A DNA stretch of 64,000 bases. Source: Paraphysomonas bandaiensis. Taxonomy: Eukaryota > Chrysophyceae. The DNA lies in NCBI GenBank assembly GCA_965644295.1, contig CBFFRP010000249.1:95854-159853 (forward strand), written 5' to 3'. Positions 35,718-46,210 of this stretch are shown in pieces (the stretch's first letter is position 1; each line of letters starts with the position of its first letter). The notes beneath the pieces are model-generated. The model saw nothing but the letters and a program-made list of their open reading frames with translations. It made no database searches and was not told the DNA's origin. A program made the translations under genes and the position numbers.

Positions 35718-36780
35718 CTCAGTTTCTGCACTTTTATAAGGAAATATTGTTAAGCTGTTGCTTATAGTTTTCGTGCTATTAGTTTTTTGATCGAATGAAC
35801 TATGGCTGTTGGGGATACATCGCAATTAGCCAATGCATGAAAATGAGCAAGAAATACGTTTATCAATAAAGGAAATATTTAATTACTGAAATGCTCTGAC
35901 ATTGAAACCTAATATTTCGTATTATACACTTGTTAGTCGTCGTGTCAGCTACAGCTACGCATCAGACATGACTTCATTACTTATTAATATAAAACACGCA
36001 CCAAGGCTGCGTATCAATTAATTATCAATTATTGAAGTTGGGACAGCAAATCATAATTGACTCCAGCTTACAGAACACACACATCACAATTTCCTTACGC
36101 CAACGTCTTCAGAGTAGACAACCTGTCATAGCTCTTCTAGTGCGATATATACTGAACTACAACCAACTTCTACGTGCGTACTTGAAGTTTGGTAAAGCCT
36201 ATCGCAAGTAGCTATCCTGTATCCTGTATTCTGTATTTTGTATTCTATGTAGCAATGAAATACAGAATATACATGACTACACTATAAAAGTAACGGAGTA
36301 ACCATTGCAAGTATACAAAGAAACTGAAAATATAGTAGCTGTGAAAGATACGATTTGTAGAACAGAATATTGATGTTAGTGATTGATAGTGGTTCCTAAA
36401 TCACAGTGCTACAATATCATAATTTCACTATCTCTCTTAACGTAAATTCAGTTAATACTGCACTACTACAAACTTAATTTGATAATAATATAACATGTTA
36501 CACACAGTAAAGGCTGCTCAATGACAGGAATCAGGAACTAGTGACGATATCGAGTTTCCAATACTCTAACAATTAAAGGTCATAATTTAAGGGTACTTAA
36601 TTGTTAAGCGCTAATTATAAGATACAGATACCAGTAACGCAAACCAATACTACAGCAGCCATAATAATATATCAATTGGTATATATTAAAAATTAAAATA
36701 TAAGTAATAATATAATACAAAACGGCTTTATAACGATGCCCATCACGCAAATATAAATAACGTACTATGAACAGCAGTTA
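35718..36780. other. Intergenic, AT-rich
   Basis: No supported gene. A short run of tatcctgta / ttctgta-like units lies at about 36213-36250; otherwise AT-rich. Confidence 0.4.
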
Positions 36781-38069
36781 TTAAACTTGTCTTTTCACCA
36801 CAGCGCCATCTGTCTCCTGATCGAATAATTTTAGAAAGATCTGCATAGGAAGTACTGCGCAAGATTCAGGAACACACTCCAATCCTATTCCTGCAGGTTG
36901 AAAGATGCTCTTCATATGATCTCCAGGTGGCTCGAATATAGACCAGTTGGGATCTGCAGGCAACCCACAACTCATACGCCAATGAGATCTCTTTCTCGAC
37001 GGAGCCGAAGTTTCTGTCTGGGGGTGATTTGAATGCTTGACCGCTCCCTCTTCTGTCCTGACATGGTTATATCTGCAAGGAATTACTCAATATAAAACTC
37101 AGCATAGCGCTAAACCTGCAGCGGCTTCCCAATGGACACAGACCCTCTCTGTACAGCATGCATGGTCGGTCACAATCCGACTCAGTAGGCAGTATGTTGA
37201 GACTACTGCTCGACGCACCGGAAGAGTACAGTCGTTTCAAAAGTCTGGGCTTCATACCACCTGTATAGGAATTTTCTCGGAGATCGCTACTATCGTCAAC
37301 GGTCTCTATCTGATCTTCATCACCAGCGTCTCCACCACTGTCAGTGTTGACAGAAATTGGATCCTGAACAATGCAACAAAACGAAATAGTGGGTATATAT
37401 TAATATATATTAGTAGGAATTAGTAGGAATGTACCTCTGGAATATTCCCTTCTAAAACCTCCTCCTCTGCTTTCTTATTGCTCTCGAAAAGGTCCTGTAG
37501 AAATCAGAGATTATAACTTGATATACAGCAATCTCTCCGCTATCATACTTTATCTGGAGAAGATATCGCATCACCAAGTTCAAGCTCAAGTGCCCCTAGA
37601 AACAGACCGCGCTTTCTCCATTCGTGAAGCACACGATCCATGCTTTCCTACATCAATGTTAAACAGTTATCATCTGTACGATGTATGCATACATTATCTT
37701 CTTCCGGCACTCGACGCAGATATCTCAATGTATCCTTCATCTTCAAAGCAAACCGCGATATAAATAACTGCTTCTCTTTCTTATATTTTCCCTTGCTGTC
37801 CCGACAAATCGAGTCGATGACATACAGCCCTATCGGGGTCATTAGCACTCGATGTATGGCGCATACGTATGTACTTTACCGGCTATACGAAACGCGGGGG
37901 GTGTTTTTCTTATAAACTTCTCGATAGCAAACACGGCCATTTTATACTCTGCAGCGCACCGCAGAGCCACAGATGCGGCATACTTCACCTTCGAGGCTCC
38001 AGGAGGACGCTGGAGGGTTAATTCCTCTAATGCATTCTGTAGTTCCGTCTCTCCTCTCCACTTTCCCAT
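36781..38069 (-). CDS. CTD-interacting domain (CID) plus CCCH zinc-finger protein
   Basis: CID domains bind the phosphorylated C-terminal repeats of RNA polymerase II and couple transcription to termination and 3' processing. Six exons (38069-37880, 37829-37693, 37647-37549, 37494-37435, 37363-37116, 37072-36781) join in phase to 341 residues. Residues 1-135 match the SCAF4/SCAF8-type CID: V-E/A-I-E-K-F-I-R-K, I-A-G-L-Y-V-I-D-S-I and R-V-L-H-E-W-R-K-R. After an acidic linker comes one zinc finger, C-x7-C-x5-C-x3-H (P-C-M-L-Y-R-E-G-L-C-P-L-G-S-R-C-R-Y-N-H), whose codons are split by the last intron. RRM domains found in SCAF proteins are absent. Nuclear localisation is inferred. The CID is strong, the CCCH finger clear. 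Confidence 0.88.
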
Positions 38070-38804
38070 GTCTGATTTCACAGGTTAGCAATCATCAGAG
38101 TGGACCGGGCGATAGATGGATAGAATGCAGACGTTAATAGCAACACACTGATATCGACGCTGCTGCTGCTGCTGTATGCATAAATATGTAGAGTGGAGTA
38201 TACAGCAGTATACGATACAATATACAGGGCAGATGTACTCGTCTATATGTACGTATGTACACAGCATACAGCAGTACATACTCTGATATGTACTGCTGTG
38301 GAGGTACGCATGTAGCCTATAGGAGTAGAGGTACAACATGTAGAAACCTAGCTACAGCCAGTGCTGGAGTGCAGCAGCAGTATGCATAGTGCAGCAATGG
38401 AGTCTTGCCCTCACATTCCAGTGAGATTTGACGTCATCGCTATCGATGTATGGATATAGCGGTCGAAGATACGGACCAGCTGCTGTGTTCCTGTGATCAT
38501 ACGACTCTATGGTGTGGTTGAGAGGCACAGCGTGTTGTTATCTGTACAGCCGTTACATGCATCTCCAGTAGATCGGTATGGATAAGCCACCCGATCATCA
38601 GAGCTGACCATATGAACTACTGACCATCCTGAACGGACATAAGGCGACCACCTCGCACCATCTCACTCTCCCTCGGAACACTCTCCTCCCAACTACATAA
38701 CTCTGACCCTCCCTTAAACGTCACGGACCCCGTCCCCAAAGGGTGTCCCCCTGATTAACCGTACCTCTTGACACTGAAGAACTACACACGCTGGGCAGCT
38801 TTCA

Positions 38805-39000
38805 CACTTACTTAAGGGCTCAAAAATCCTGAAGTTCAGCAGATGTCAGGTATATCAACAATCTGCTTGCCCACTGCGTTTGCTTTGAGCGATTGAGCGA
38901 AAGTGGTTGCACCTTAGTGCTTGCGGTGACGCACAAGCAGCTTTCGTAGCGCTAAATTATAGGATATCAGAGTTAAGTACTAGTTAGTTAAGGCCAAGGA
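38805..39000 (-). repeat. Dispersed repeat R1, copy d
   Basis: Contains GTGGTTGCACCTTAGTGCTT, GCGGTGACGCACAAGCAGC and the GTTAAGTACTAGTTAGTTAA tail in reverse orientation. Confidence 0.8.
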
Positions 39001-39529
39001 ACTATATACATTAATAGTATCGTAAGCCAGCTTTCCATCAATGATATTGAAATCGTAATTAATTCAATTGCCTATTATGCAATATGCAATTAGTTTTTGT
39101 AAAAGTTGCCAATTAATTAGATGGCTTAATTGTATAGACAGCATCTTAAGCTATATAGCTACTGATCAATATCTGTTAGTATTTAGCATAGAAGAACTTG
39201 GATCTATGTAAACTACGCACAGTCACTTTATCACTATCACTCATAATTATGTGACAGTGGAAGGGTCAGTATACGCTTCTACCTCGGCACGCAAGAGTAA
39301 TAAGATGTCAAAGGTTGTTGGCAAAGTACAAACGTACAAACAAAGTATCATCAAGATACATAGCATGTAAATAGATCATATATGTCGCTATATCACCAGT
39401 GGTAGCGTGTGTACACGATCGCACTCATATGTAAAGGAACGAAGGAAAAGTGCTATGTGTGCAACAATAATGGAATAGTATTACTGAATAGCAATGATTA
39501 TTATATATTCATCAGGATGGCATCGTAAG

Positions 39530-39720
39530 GTTAGGGTTATTATTAGCAATAGGGTTAAAATCATAATGTTCAGCCGATTATTTCAGATGATCTTGCAAAG
39601 GATTTATTGTATTGTCCCCATAAGATTGCAGTACGTGGTTTATTTCAACACATATATTCACACGGTTTATTGTGGTCGTATATAAAAATCCTATTATTAG
39701 CAATAGGTGTCAAGAATCTG
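39530..39720 (+). repeat. Dispersed repeat R2, copy 1
   Basis: About 160 bp (from ataatgttcagccgattatt to attagcaataggtgtcaaga) repeated in the same orientation at 48946-49097 with only a handful of substitutions. It runs straight into R1 copy e. Confidence 0.88.
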
Positions 39721-39870
39721 CATTAGATAAGTAGCTAGATGAAAACTAGTCACGCTAGATAAACTTCTACCTGTAACTAACTTGTACAAATTCTCATATC
39801 CTACTATATAACGCTACGGAAGGTGCTTGTGCGTCGCCAAGGTGCAACCACTTCCGTTCTTTAATGTGAG
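39690..39870 (+). repeat. Dispersed repeat R1, copy e
   Basis: Contains AGCTAGATGAAAACTAGTCA, TATAACGCTACGGAAGGTGC, TTGTGCGTCGCC and AAGGTGCAACCACTTCCG; part of the hairpin core is deleted relative to other copies. Confidence 0.75.
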
Positions 39871-41148
39871 GGAGAATATCTCTATGGACGTGAGTCCTTG
39901 AAGTACAGAATGGGTTTTTAGTCAGGGGGGCGCCCCTTGGGGTAGGACTCTGTAGTGCTTTGGGGAGGCACAGGATTTCGTATTAGTGTGTCGAGTGTTT
40001 CTAACCTGGGATACTTGGGCGAAGGGGTGGATTGGGATTGTGGCGTGTTTCGAGATGGTACGGGGCGCAAGTAGGGCTTGGGGTGAAATAGGTGACGGAG
40101 GCGTGGCATTGCCACTGGTGCGGGGATATTAGTGGAAGCGGGAGACGTGTGGGGTGAGTTGTGTCTCCTCGTTGCACCTTGTAAGCAAAGAGCCTGTGGT
40201 TTCCGCCGTGTGTTGCTACATTTCAATCGTTTGTTGCCACGTGTTTGATGCATTCTGGGGGGAGTCTATATGGCACCTTGGTGTTGGTGACGTGACGGCA
40301 ACTGCGGTCTTGAATCATTTGTCTGGTTGCAGCGAAAAGCGGTTGGACAGATGCTATTTCTAGTACAAAGTCCTCGCGAGTTTAAGGCGCAGTTGTATTG
40401 CCTCGGTGATAGTTCCCATCCAGAATCCCTCAACCTGTGGTAGTGAATAGTGAGGTATTCCAGTCTCTGCTGGAGAGATTCTTGAGAATGGCGGCACTCC
40501 AAGATGGTAGAGTCGGGTCTCGTTGTAGAGATTTTTTTGCAGAGCAAAGATTGTTATTACGTTATTACTGGTTTTCGCAAACTAATGGCACCTAGTCACT
40601 AGACACTGTCACCTTAAATGTTAGATGAGATTGTATTTCTGAAAGTTGTTCAAGAAAGCAACATAATTGAAGGCAATTAATTGCAATACCATCAGGTGGG
40701 CGCGTAGTAAATAGTAAATAATTACGATTATTACTATTTACTCTCATCAATTAATTGTTACGCAAACCTGATTGCTATACTTAGTTAACCCAATCCAACT
40801 ATGCCATTGAAATATGATGCTAGCAGCAGAGTTATACCTCTGTTTCTTGTTTCATATGAAAGTTTCCCTGCACGACGGAATAGAAAAAATGTGCACGTAC
40901 GATATTTTCGTATATTGACTTACAATTTGTTTACTTCACTTTGATATTGTGCGGAACTAACAGTATAACCGCAATGTAGGTGATGTTTACGACTTCTGTC
41001 GCATAAATATAATGTTATTAGCATTTCATATGTACTAAGTAATTGAATCACACTTCCAACATCCACCGGGAAAAATAAAATCTATCCACCGTTCAAATGC
41101 CCTTGCTCATTTTCCGTGATGATTTCACTCCTGAATCAGGAACAGCAC

Positions 41149-42805
41149 TTATCTGTTGAGAATCTTTTTAATGTCTACATTTTTCATCTCGGAGAGATAG
41201 TTGGGGTTCACTCCCTTTTCTTCCAGATCTCGTACCATTTTCTCGCGTATGGCCTCCAATCGTGCTTGATCCTGAATAAATTTTTGCCTGTCAGCAGCGC
41301 CGTCATCATACTTCCTGAGCCGCTCTCTGTGAAAAATATCACCATCAGTCATGTGACATGCAAATACACCAATCACATACCTTGCTCGCTGCTGCTCGGA
41401 TTCTTCAATTTGCTTCTTAATATTTTCACGGTGCTCATTTGCAAGGCGCATTTTATGAGCTTCTTCACGTGCCTCCCTCTCGGCCATCTTCGCCGCGTAA
41501 GCTTTGGCGTGTTCGATCTCGATCAGATCGGCTTCTTTCTGAGCCTTCAAGCGATTTTTCTTCTCCTCCGCCTGTTTAGACCGCGCCAGTGTAAGTTCCT
41601 GCAAGTCTGCCTTACGTTTCCTAGCCATTTCCCTCTCATGTTCCCTTATTTTGCGTTCATGAGCCTCAGCAGCACGTCGGGCCCGTAGTTCATCCAGCTC
41701 CGCTTGTTTGTTCTGGGAGCGCTCCTGGTTTGCAAGTAGCTTGGCTTGCTGTTCTTTCTTCAATAGTTCTTTGCGGGCTTCTTCCTCCTCACGTCGTGCA
41801 AGCTCTGCGTCACGTTGCGCTTGATAACGAAGTATTTCATCCATCTCTTCCTTCTCTCGTAATTTCGCATCCTTCTTCCGCTGAATGGCTTGCTCATTGG
41901 CAGCAATCACTTCCAAGCGGCTGCGCTCAACTTCCGCCTTGCGCTTCTCTGCCGCGCGCTTGTCATCCTCTGCGTATTTCTGAATCATATTGCGCATAGC
42001 AATATTCTCTTGCTCCCTCGCTTCTGCTGCAATAAGCTTCATTCGTCGTCTCTCTTCTATCTGGTCCGTAATAACTTTACGGTCCTCAAACCTCTTACTG
42101 CGTTTATAATTCTCCTCCTCCTCTCTTCTCTGTAGATCCTTCAATCTGTCTACTTCCATCATCATGTCCAGACGTCTATCATATTCCAGCTCCGCTTCCT
42201 CGCGTTTTTTCTTCTCCTCAAGCTGTCTGTCACGAATAGTAAACGCCGCAGCACGCGCCCCCAAAGTTGTCAACATTTTAACAAGGTCCGTCTCATCAAC
42301 AAGTTTTTCTTCTGCCATTTCACGAATCGCTTGATCACGGGCAGCTTTCTCGAGTTCTGCATCAGATTTTTTCGCATTCTTTTTCGCCTTTTCTTCTAAT
42401 GCGATCATTTTCGCCTTTCTGTCACGAGATATTTTTTCCCGCTCTTCTTGTAACTTTAGTGCCGCTTCGCGTTCTTGGCGGATTTCTTCTTCTGTTTTAA
42501 TTGTGGCGGCATTCTGTTCAAAAATTATACGTAATTAGGGTAATTTCTGTGTATGTATGTGTATGTAAACACCTTCAAGCGTTCGAGTTCGGATGTTGAG
42601 AGAACGACTGAATTGGCGGGAATAGGACCCGTTACAACCCTTCGAGACCTGATACCGATGCAGTGAGAGTGATATAACATGGATACACAGGCATATCTGA
42701 CCGTCCTCCTGATGTTGCTCGAGGGCTCTTACCAAACAAAGACTCATCCACGCTCGAGTTATGGCCAACTTTATGATAACGAGGAGTCGTTCTTTTGCTA
42801 TCCAT
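41149..42805 (-). CDS. CFAP45: Cilia- and flagella-associated protein CFAP45
   Basis: CFAP45 is a microtubule inner protein inside the A-tubule of axonemal doublets. Four exons (42805-42702, 42648-42573, 42513-41381, 41326-41149) give 496 residues in phase. The start contains R-Y-H-K, V-D-E-S-L-F-G and then S-T-S-E-L-E-R-L-K, matching the family's N-terminal order. The remainder is one long charged coiled coil with the recurring Q-I-E-E-R and R-D-A-E-L-A-R-R-E-E-E blocks. It ends with I-R-E-K-M-V-R-D-L-E-E-K-G-V-N-P-N-Y, the counterpart of the family's G-I-P-E-K-Y tail. Length is close to the human protein. Related coiled-coil MIPs (CFAP53, MNS1) were considered, but both termini favour CFAP45. 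Confidence 0.86.
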
Positions 42806-43482
42806 TGTAATTATTTTTATCACCAGCTAATGTCAGTGTGATGTGTGTGTCTCGCTTGTTAAGTTACTCAACTGATCGGATCGTATAATCTGAGTGGGAT
42901 TATGCTGCCTGCTGTGTGAGCCAACATGCAAGCAGATCATCATATGAAACGGCCTTAATCACACGGTCCACTTACGGATGTATATCCGGTACAGGCTACA
43001 TGAGGATAGAGGAAACACAGCCATCCATTTAGACCCCACAGTCTTTTTTTGTGTCTAAGCTCTTCCTATTCTCCAATTATTTCGTAGAAAATCCCATGTT
43101 TTTCATACATATCGTGGGTTTAGAGTGGAAAAAGTAAAAAATATATGGTTTTTGGAAGTGGTTGGTGCGAACAATCGATAGGTCTGAAGGAGATGAGTGA
43201 CCATATGATTCGTACGAAGGCGTAGTCTGCCTGCTCAAGTAAGTATCGAGTATACAAACGGTATGTGTAGAGTACAATCAACATACGCTGATATGTATAT
43301 GAAAATATGTGTAGGATATAATGGGAGTTCAAATCAAATGGCGGGAACTGCTCGCACTTATTATCGCTGCCATTAGAGCTAGACAATAGAATCAAGCACG
43401 CAGATATCTTCTGAATATTTAGATCACAGTTGTGTTCGATATATCAGAAGCCAATAGAGTGCTATTATTGTTATTTGTTGCA
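42806..43482. other. Divergent spacer
   Basis: Separates CFAP45 (minus) and the transporter (plus). No repeats, RNA genes or strong boxes seen. Confidence 0.4.
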
Positions 43483-44662
43483 ATGGGTTTAGATATTGAA
43501 GCGGGTGGAGGCGAGAGGAGTAAAGGCTTAAATTCCAGTATAGAAGTGACTGGGGAGAGCTCATACTATGGCCAGGGGTTCTGGCTGTTGATATGGATGG
43601 CGAATAACATCCTCGTCACTATAATGAACAAAGCGATATTTGCTAATATTGATTTCAAGTACCCCTTTGCCCTCTCCACGATACACATGGCATGCAATGT
43701 CATCGGCAGTCAAATATATTTCTTTGTATCGAGGTGTGTTATATATATTCTTATAGGGTTAGAAGTATTTATCCCTTACAGGTCTTCGAAACCGAAGCAG
43801 CTGGAAGGATCAAGTAGATTTCCCATATTTTTACTCAGTGTTGTTTTTGCCCTCAACATCGCTATTGGGAATACTTCTCTTCGCTGGGTTTCAGTTAATT
43901 TCAACCAAGTAAGGAAACGGTGTTGTCGTAAAGAATATAACAGGTTCACAGGTGTGTCGAGCATTGGTACCTGCTATTGTGATGATAATATCGGGGCTTT
44001 ATTTCGGCAAGACATACTCTAGCCAGCGAAAGTGGGCTGTAATCCCCATCGTGATAGGGGTGGCCCTTACATTTTACGGTGGTAAGTTATACACACGCTT
44101 TTCTTATTTATATGTGTGATAATGCTCGCAGATATGCACTATAGCGCGGTTGGTGCGTTCTATACGTTCCTTTGTGTTGTGCTTGCCGCACTCAAAGCTG
44201 TCATGTCGGGTGAGATCCTTACCGGAGACTTGAAGCTACACCCAATGGACCTGCTCTCAAAGATGTGTCCCCTGGCCTTAATGCAGATTACGGTCATGTG
44301 TATGCTCTCGGGGGAGCTGGAGGAGATAGTAGCCAGATGGCCGGAGCTGGTGGCGAGTTCAGCTCCACTTGTGGTCCTTCTATCTGGCATACTCGCTTTC
44401 TCTCTTAACTGGAGTAGCTTTATGGCAAACAAAGTCACTTCTGCCCTTACTCTTTGCATAGCCGCAAACGTGAAGCAGGTTCTGCTTGTGGCAGTTGGAA
44501 CTCTTTACTTCGGCGACCCTGTAGGACTCATTAATGGGTGCGGCATATTTTTAGTGATGATCGCGTCATTCAAGTAAGTGCGTAAACAATATTATTGTTT
44601 TAATGACGACTCTGTCCTAAAACAGGTATAGTTTGGTTAGTCTTAACGAGGGAAAGTCATAG
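43483..44662 (+). CDS. TPT/SLC35-type nucleotide-sugar or sugar-phosphate transporter
   Basis: Five exons (43483-43733, 43782-43908, 43952-44081, 44132-44573, 44626-44662) join in phase to 328 residues with about ten hydrophobic helices. Family landmarks are W-M-A-N-N-I-L-V-T-I-M-N-K (helix 1), F-A-L-S-T-I-H-M (helix 2), N-T-S-L-R-W-V-S-V-N-F-N-Q (helix 4 region), R-A-L-V-P-A-I-V-M and G-V-A-L-T-F-Y-G. The C-terminal L-T-L-C-I-A-A-N-V-K-Q-V-L-L-V and the G-I-F-L-V-M-I-A-S-F-K-Y-S end also match triose-phosphate-transporter fold antiporters. It likely exchanges a phosphorylated sugar or nucleotide sugar across a Golgi/ER membrane. No plastid-type presequence is seen. Substrate unknown. Confidence 0.9.
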
Positions 44663-45425
44663 GCTGAAGCCAAATTCATCTGTCATGACGGCAAGCTTTT
44701 TGTTTGTGGTTTAACTACTTGCTTGCTATATTTTTGCTTATAACTTTCTCACCGCTACTTATAATAAGAGTGTTATTATGTTTACTGATAGAATATTAAT
44801 TACCATTACAACCTACAGACATTTATTTAATTACGTACAACATGTACGGTAGAATCATAAAATGAAGTGCCAGTTACACAAAAGAAGTACCTAAAATTGA
44901 AAGCCGCAAGATTACATTCTCAAACACCAGTGTTCCCACTGTAACCCATTCCTTGCTAGAATCTGCGCGAATAACATACATATGACGTGTATAGCTATTA
45001 AAAATCCCGCGTAACCTTTGTGTAGGCAAGGCAAACACAGATACTAGAGCTAAATGCAAGGCTAAGAGGTACTGCATTCCTGATGTGATTTATTTCCCAA
45101 CACGCCATAGAGTAAAATGATACTGATTTTATTTTTAATTGTGGTGCAGTTAGTGTCGGCTTATACCAAAATATGGGAATCTTAATGAAGAATAAGTAGA
45201 AGATCGCATGTTCAGCAATATTATTCCATTATACGAATGAGAGCACACACGACTATCTCCTGTATAGAGCCTACTCTTAATTCGTATTTAGTAATCGTTG
45301 GTTCCTCCTTTTTCTGATTTTATCCTACTGTCATTAATTTGACTAATAGTTAAATACAAGAATATTTTACCGTAATACAGTTACCATGCAATGAATAAAG
45401 CTCAGTGAAAGTGGATACGCTCGAT
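44663..45425. other. Intergenic, short hydrophobic frame on minus strand
   Basis: A 67-codon minus-strand frame (45077-44874) begins with a hydrophobic segment (MQYLLALHLALVSVFALP). It could be the last exon of the uncertain minus-strand gene to its right, but no splice chain could be made convincing. Confidence 0.3.
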
Positions 45426-45812
45426 TTATCGCCGTCTACAGTTTCCGCGTTGGCGATATCCATGTGATAATCCTTCCAGACCGCGTATATTAACTTCAGG
45501 GTCAATATTATCATCGTACTGTGATGCCTCGTAGTCTGTGATTGCCTCATATGCACGTAACCCTCCGTCAAAACCTTATGAAACGACACGTGCAGTTGCC
45601 AGAAACACAAAGCCAGCCAATCTCCAATAAGCATTCTCTAATGGCTCCTTCATTGATTCCATTGTCTTATGCAAGGCTGAACCTGGATGCCTTCGTTTGT
45701 TAGGTAAACTGGCGTAATATTCTTCCATCCTGCACAGACACCCTCTCATCTTATCAATTTTCTGCATATCTGTGCCACACTTATAGACGTTAACACAAGC
45801 GCCATAACCCAA
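45426..45812 (-). pseudogene. Coding-like frame interrupted by one stop
   Basis: Minus-strand frame with coding-like composition (MEEYYASLPNKRRHP, then a hydrophobic YWRLAGFVFLATAR). It meets TAA at 45578-45576 and continues open in the same frame (GFDGGLRAYEAITDYEAS...) for about 50 codons. Removing GTGTCGTTTCATAAG (15 nt) also joins the two parts without a stop, but such an intron would be far shorter than any other here. Decay or an assembly error is simpler. Family not recognised. Confidence 0.35.
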
Positions 45813-45904
45813 ATAAATAATTGAGCCCCATGTTCATAGTCATGAGGTAGCCGTCTAGTGCTTGCAACAGATATGTGTGAGTGATGTTTGACTGTGATGG
45901 GGCA

Positions 45905-45955
45905 TAGATTGATGATAGATTGATGATAGATTGATGATAGATTGATGCTCAGATT
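45905..45955. repeat. Short tandem repeat, 13-bp unit
   Basis: About four copies of a unit reading gattgatgatag with a worn last copy. Confidence 0.75.
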
Positions 45956-46126
45956 GGATATCTGGCGAATACGAGGACAACAAGAGGACAACGCACTGTA
46001 TACTGATGGTATACACACGGATTTCAATCGTAGTACACAGCACATGGTGAGCTGTATACACGTATGTAGTTCTACATTATACGTACATGTACTGCTGTGT
46101 ATACACTGGGGCGATTGTTCATCATG

Positions 46127-46210
46127 TATTTCATTGAAAAGTCATCGTTTTTTTATTAAAAAGTCACTTTTTTCCACTTTTCACTGAAAAAGCGATGATT
46201 TTTCAACGAC
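46127..46210. repeat. Foldback repeat F, copy 2
   Basis: Arms TTTCATTGAAAAGTCATCG and CGATGATTTTTCAACGA around an AAGTCAC...CACTTTTCAC centre; same design and size as 25893-25979. The first in-frame ATG of the next gene (46195) falls inside its right arm. Confidence 0.82.

Larger units (their letters stand above)
38070..41148. other. Repeat-rich intergenic region
   Basis: No host gene supported. It contains R1 copies d and e, one copy of repeat R2, a CTGCTGCTG/gtatac-rich stretch (38158-38300) and a minus-strand frame (40266-40547) with D-S-T-I-L-E-C. That frame may be a worn LINE tail like the one at 29.6-30.6 kb. From 40550 to 41148 it is AT-rich without features. Confidence 0.45.

Noticed and set aside
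45576-45592. A Stentor-like 15-nt intron
   Set aside because: No other intron near this size is supported and a decayed frame explains the data equally well; kept only as an option in the finding.
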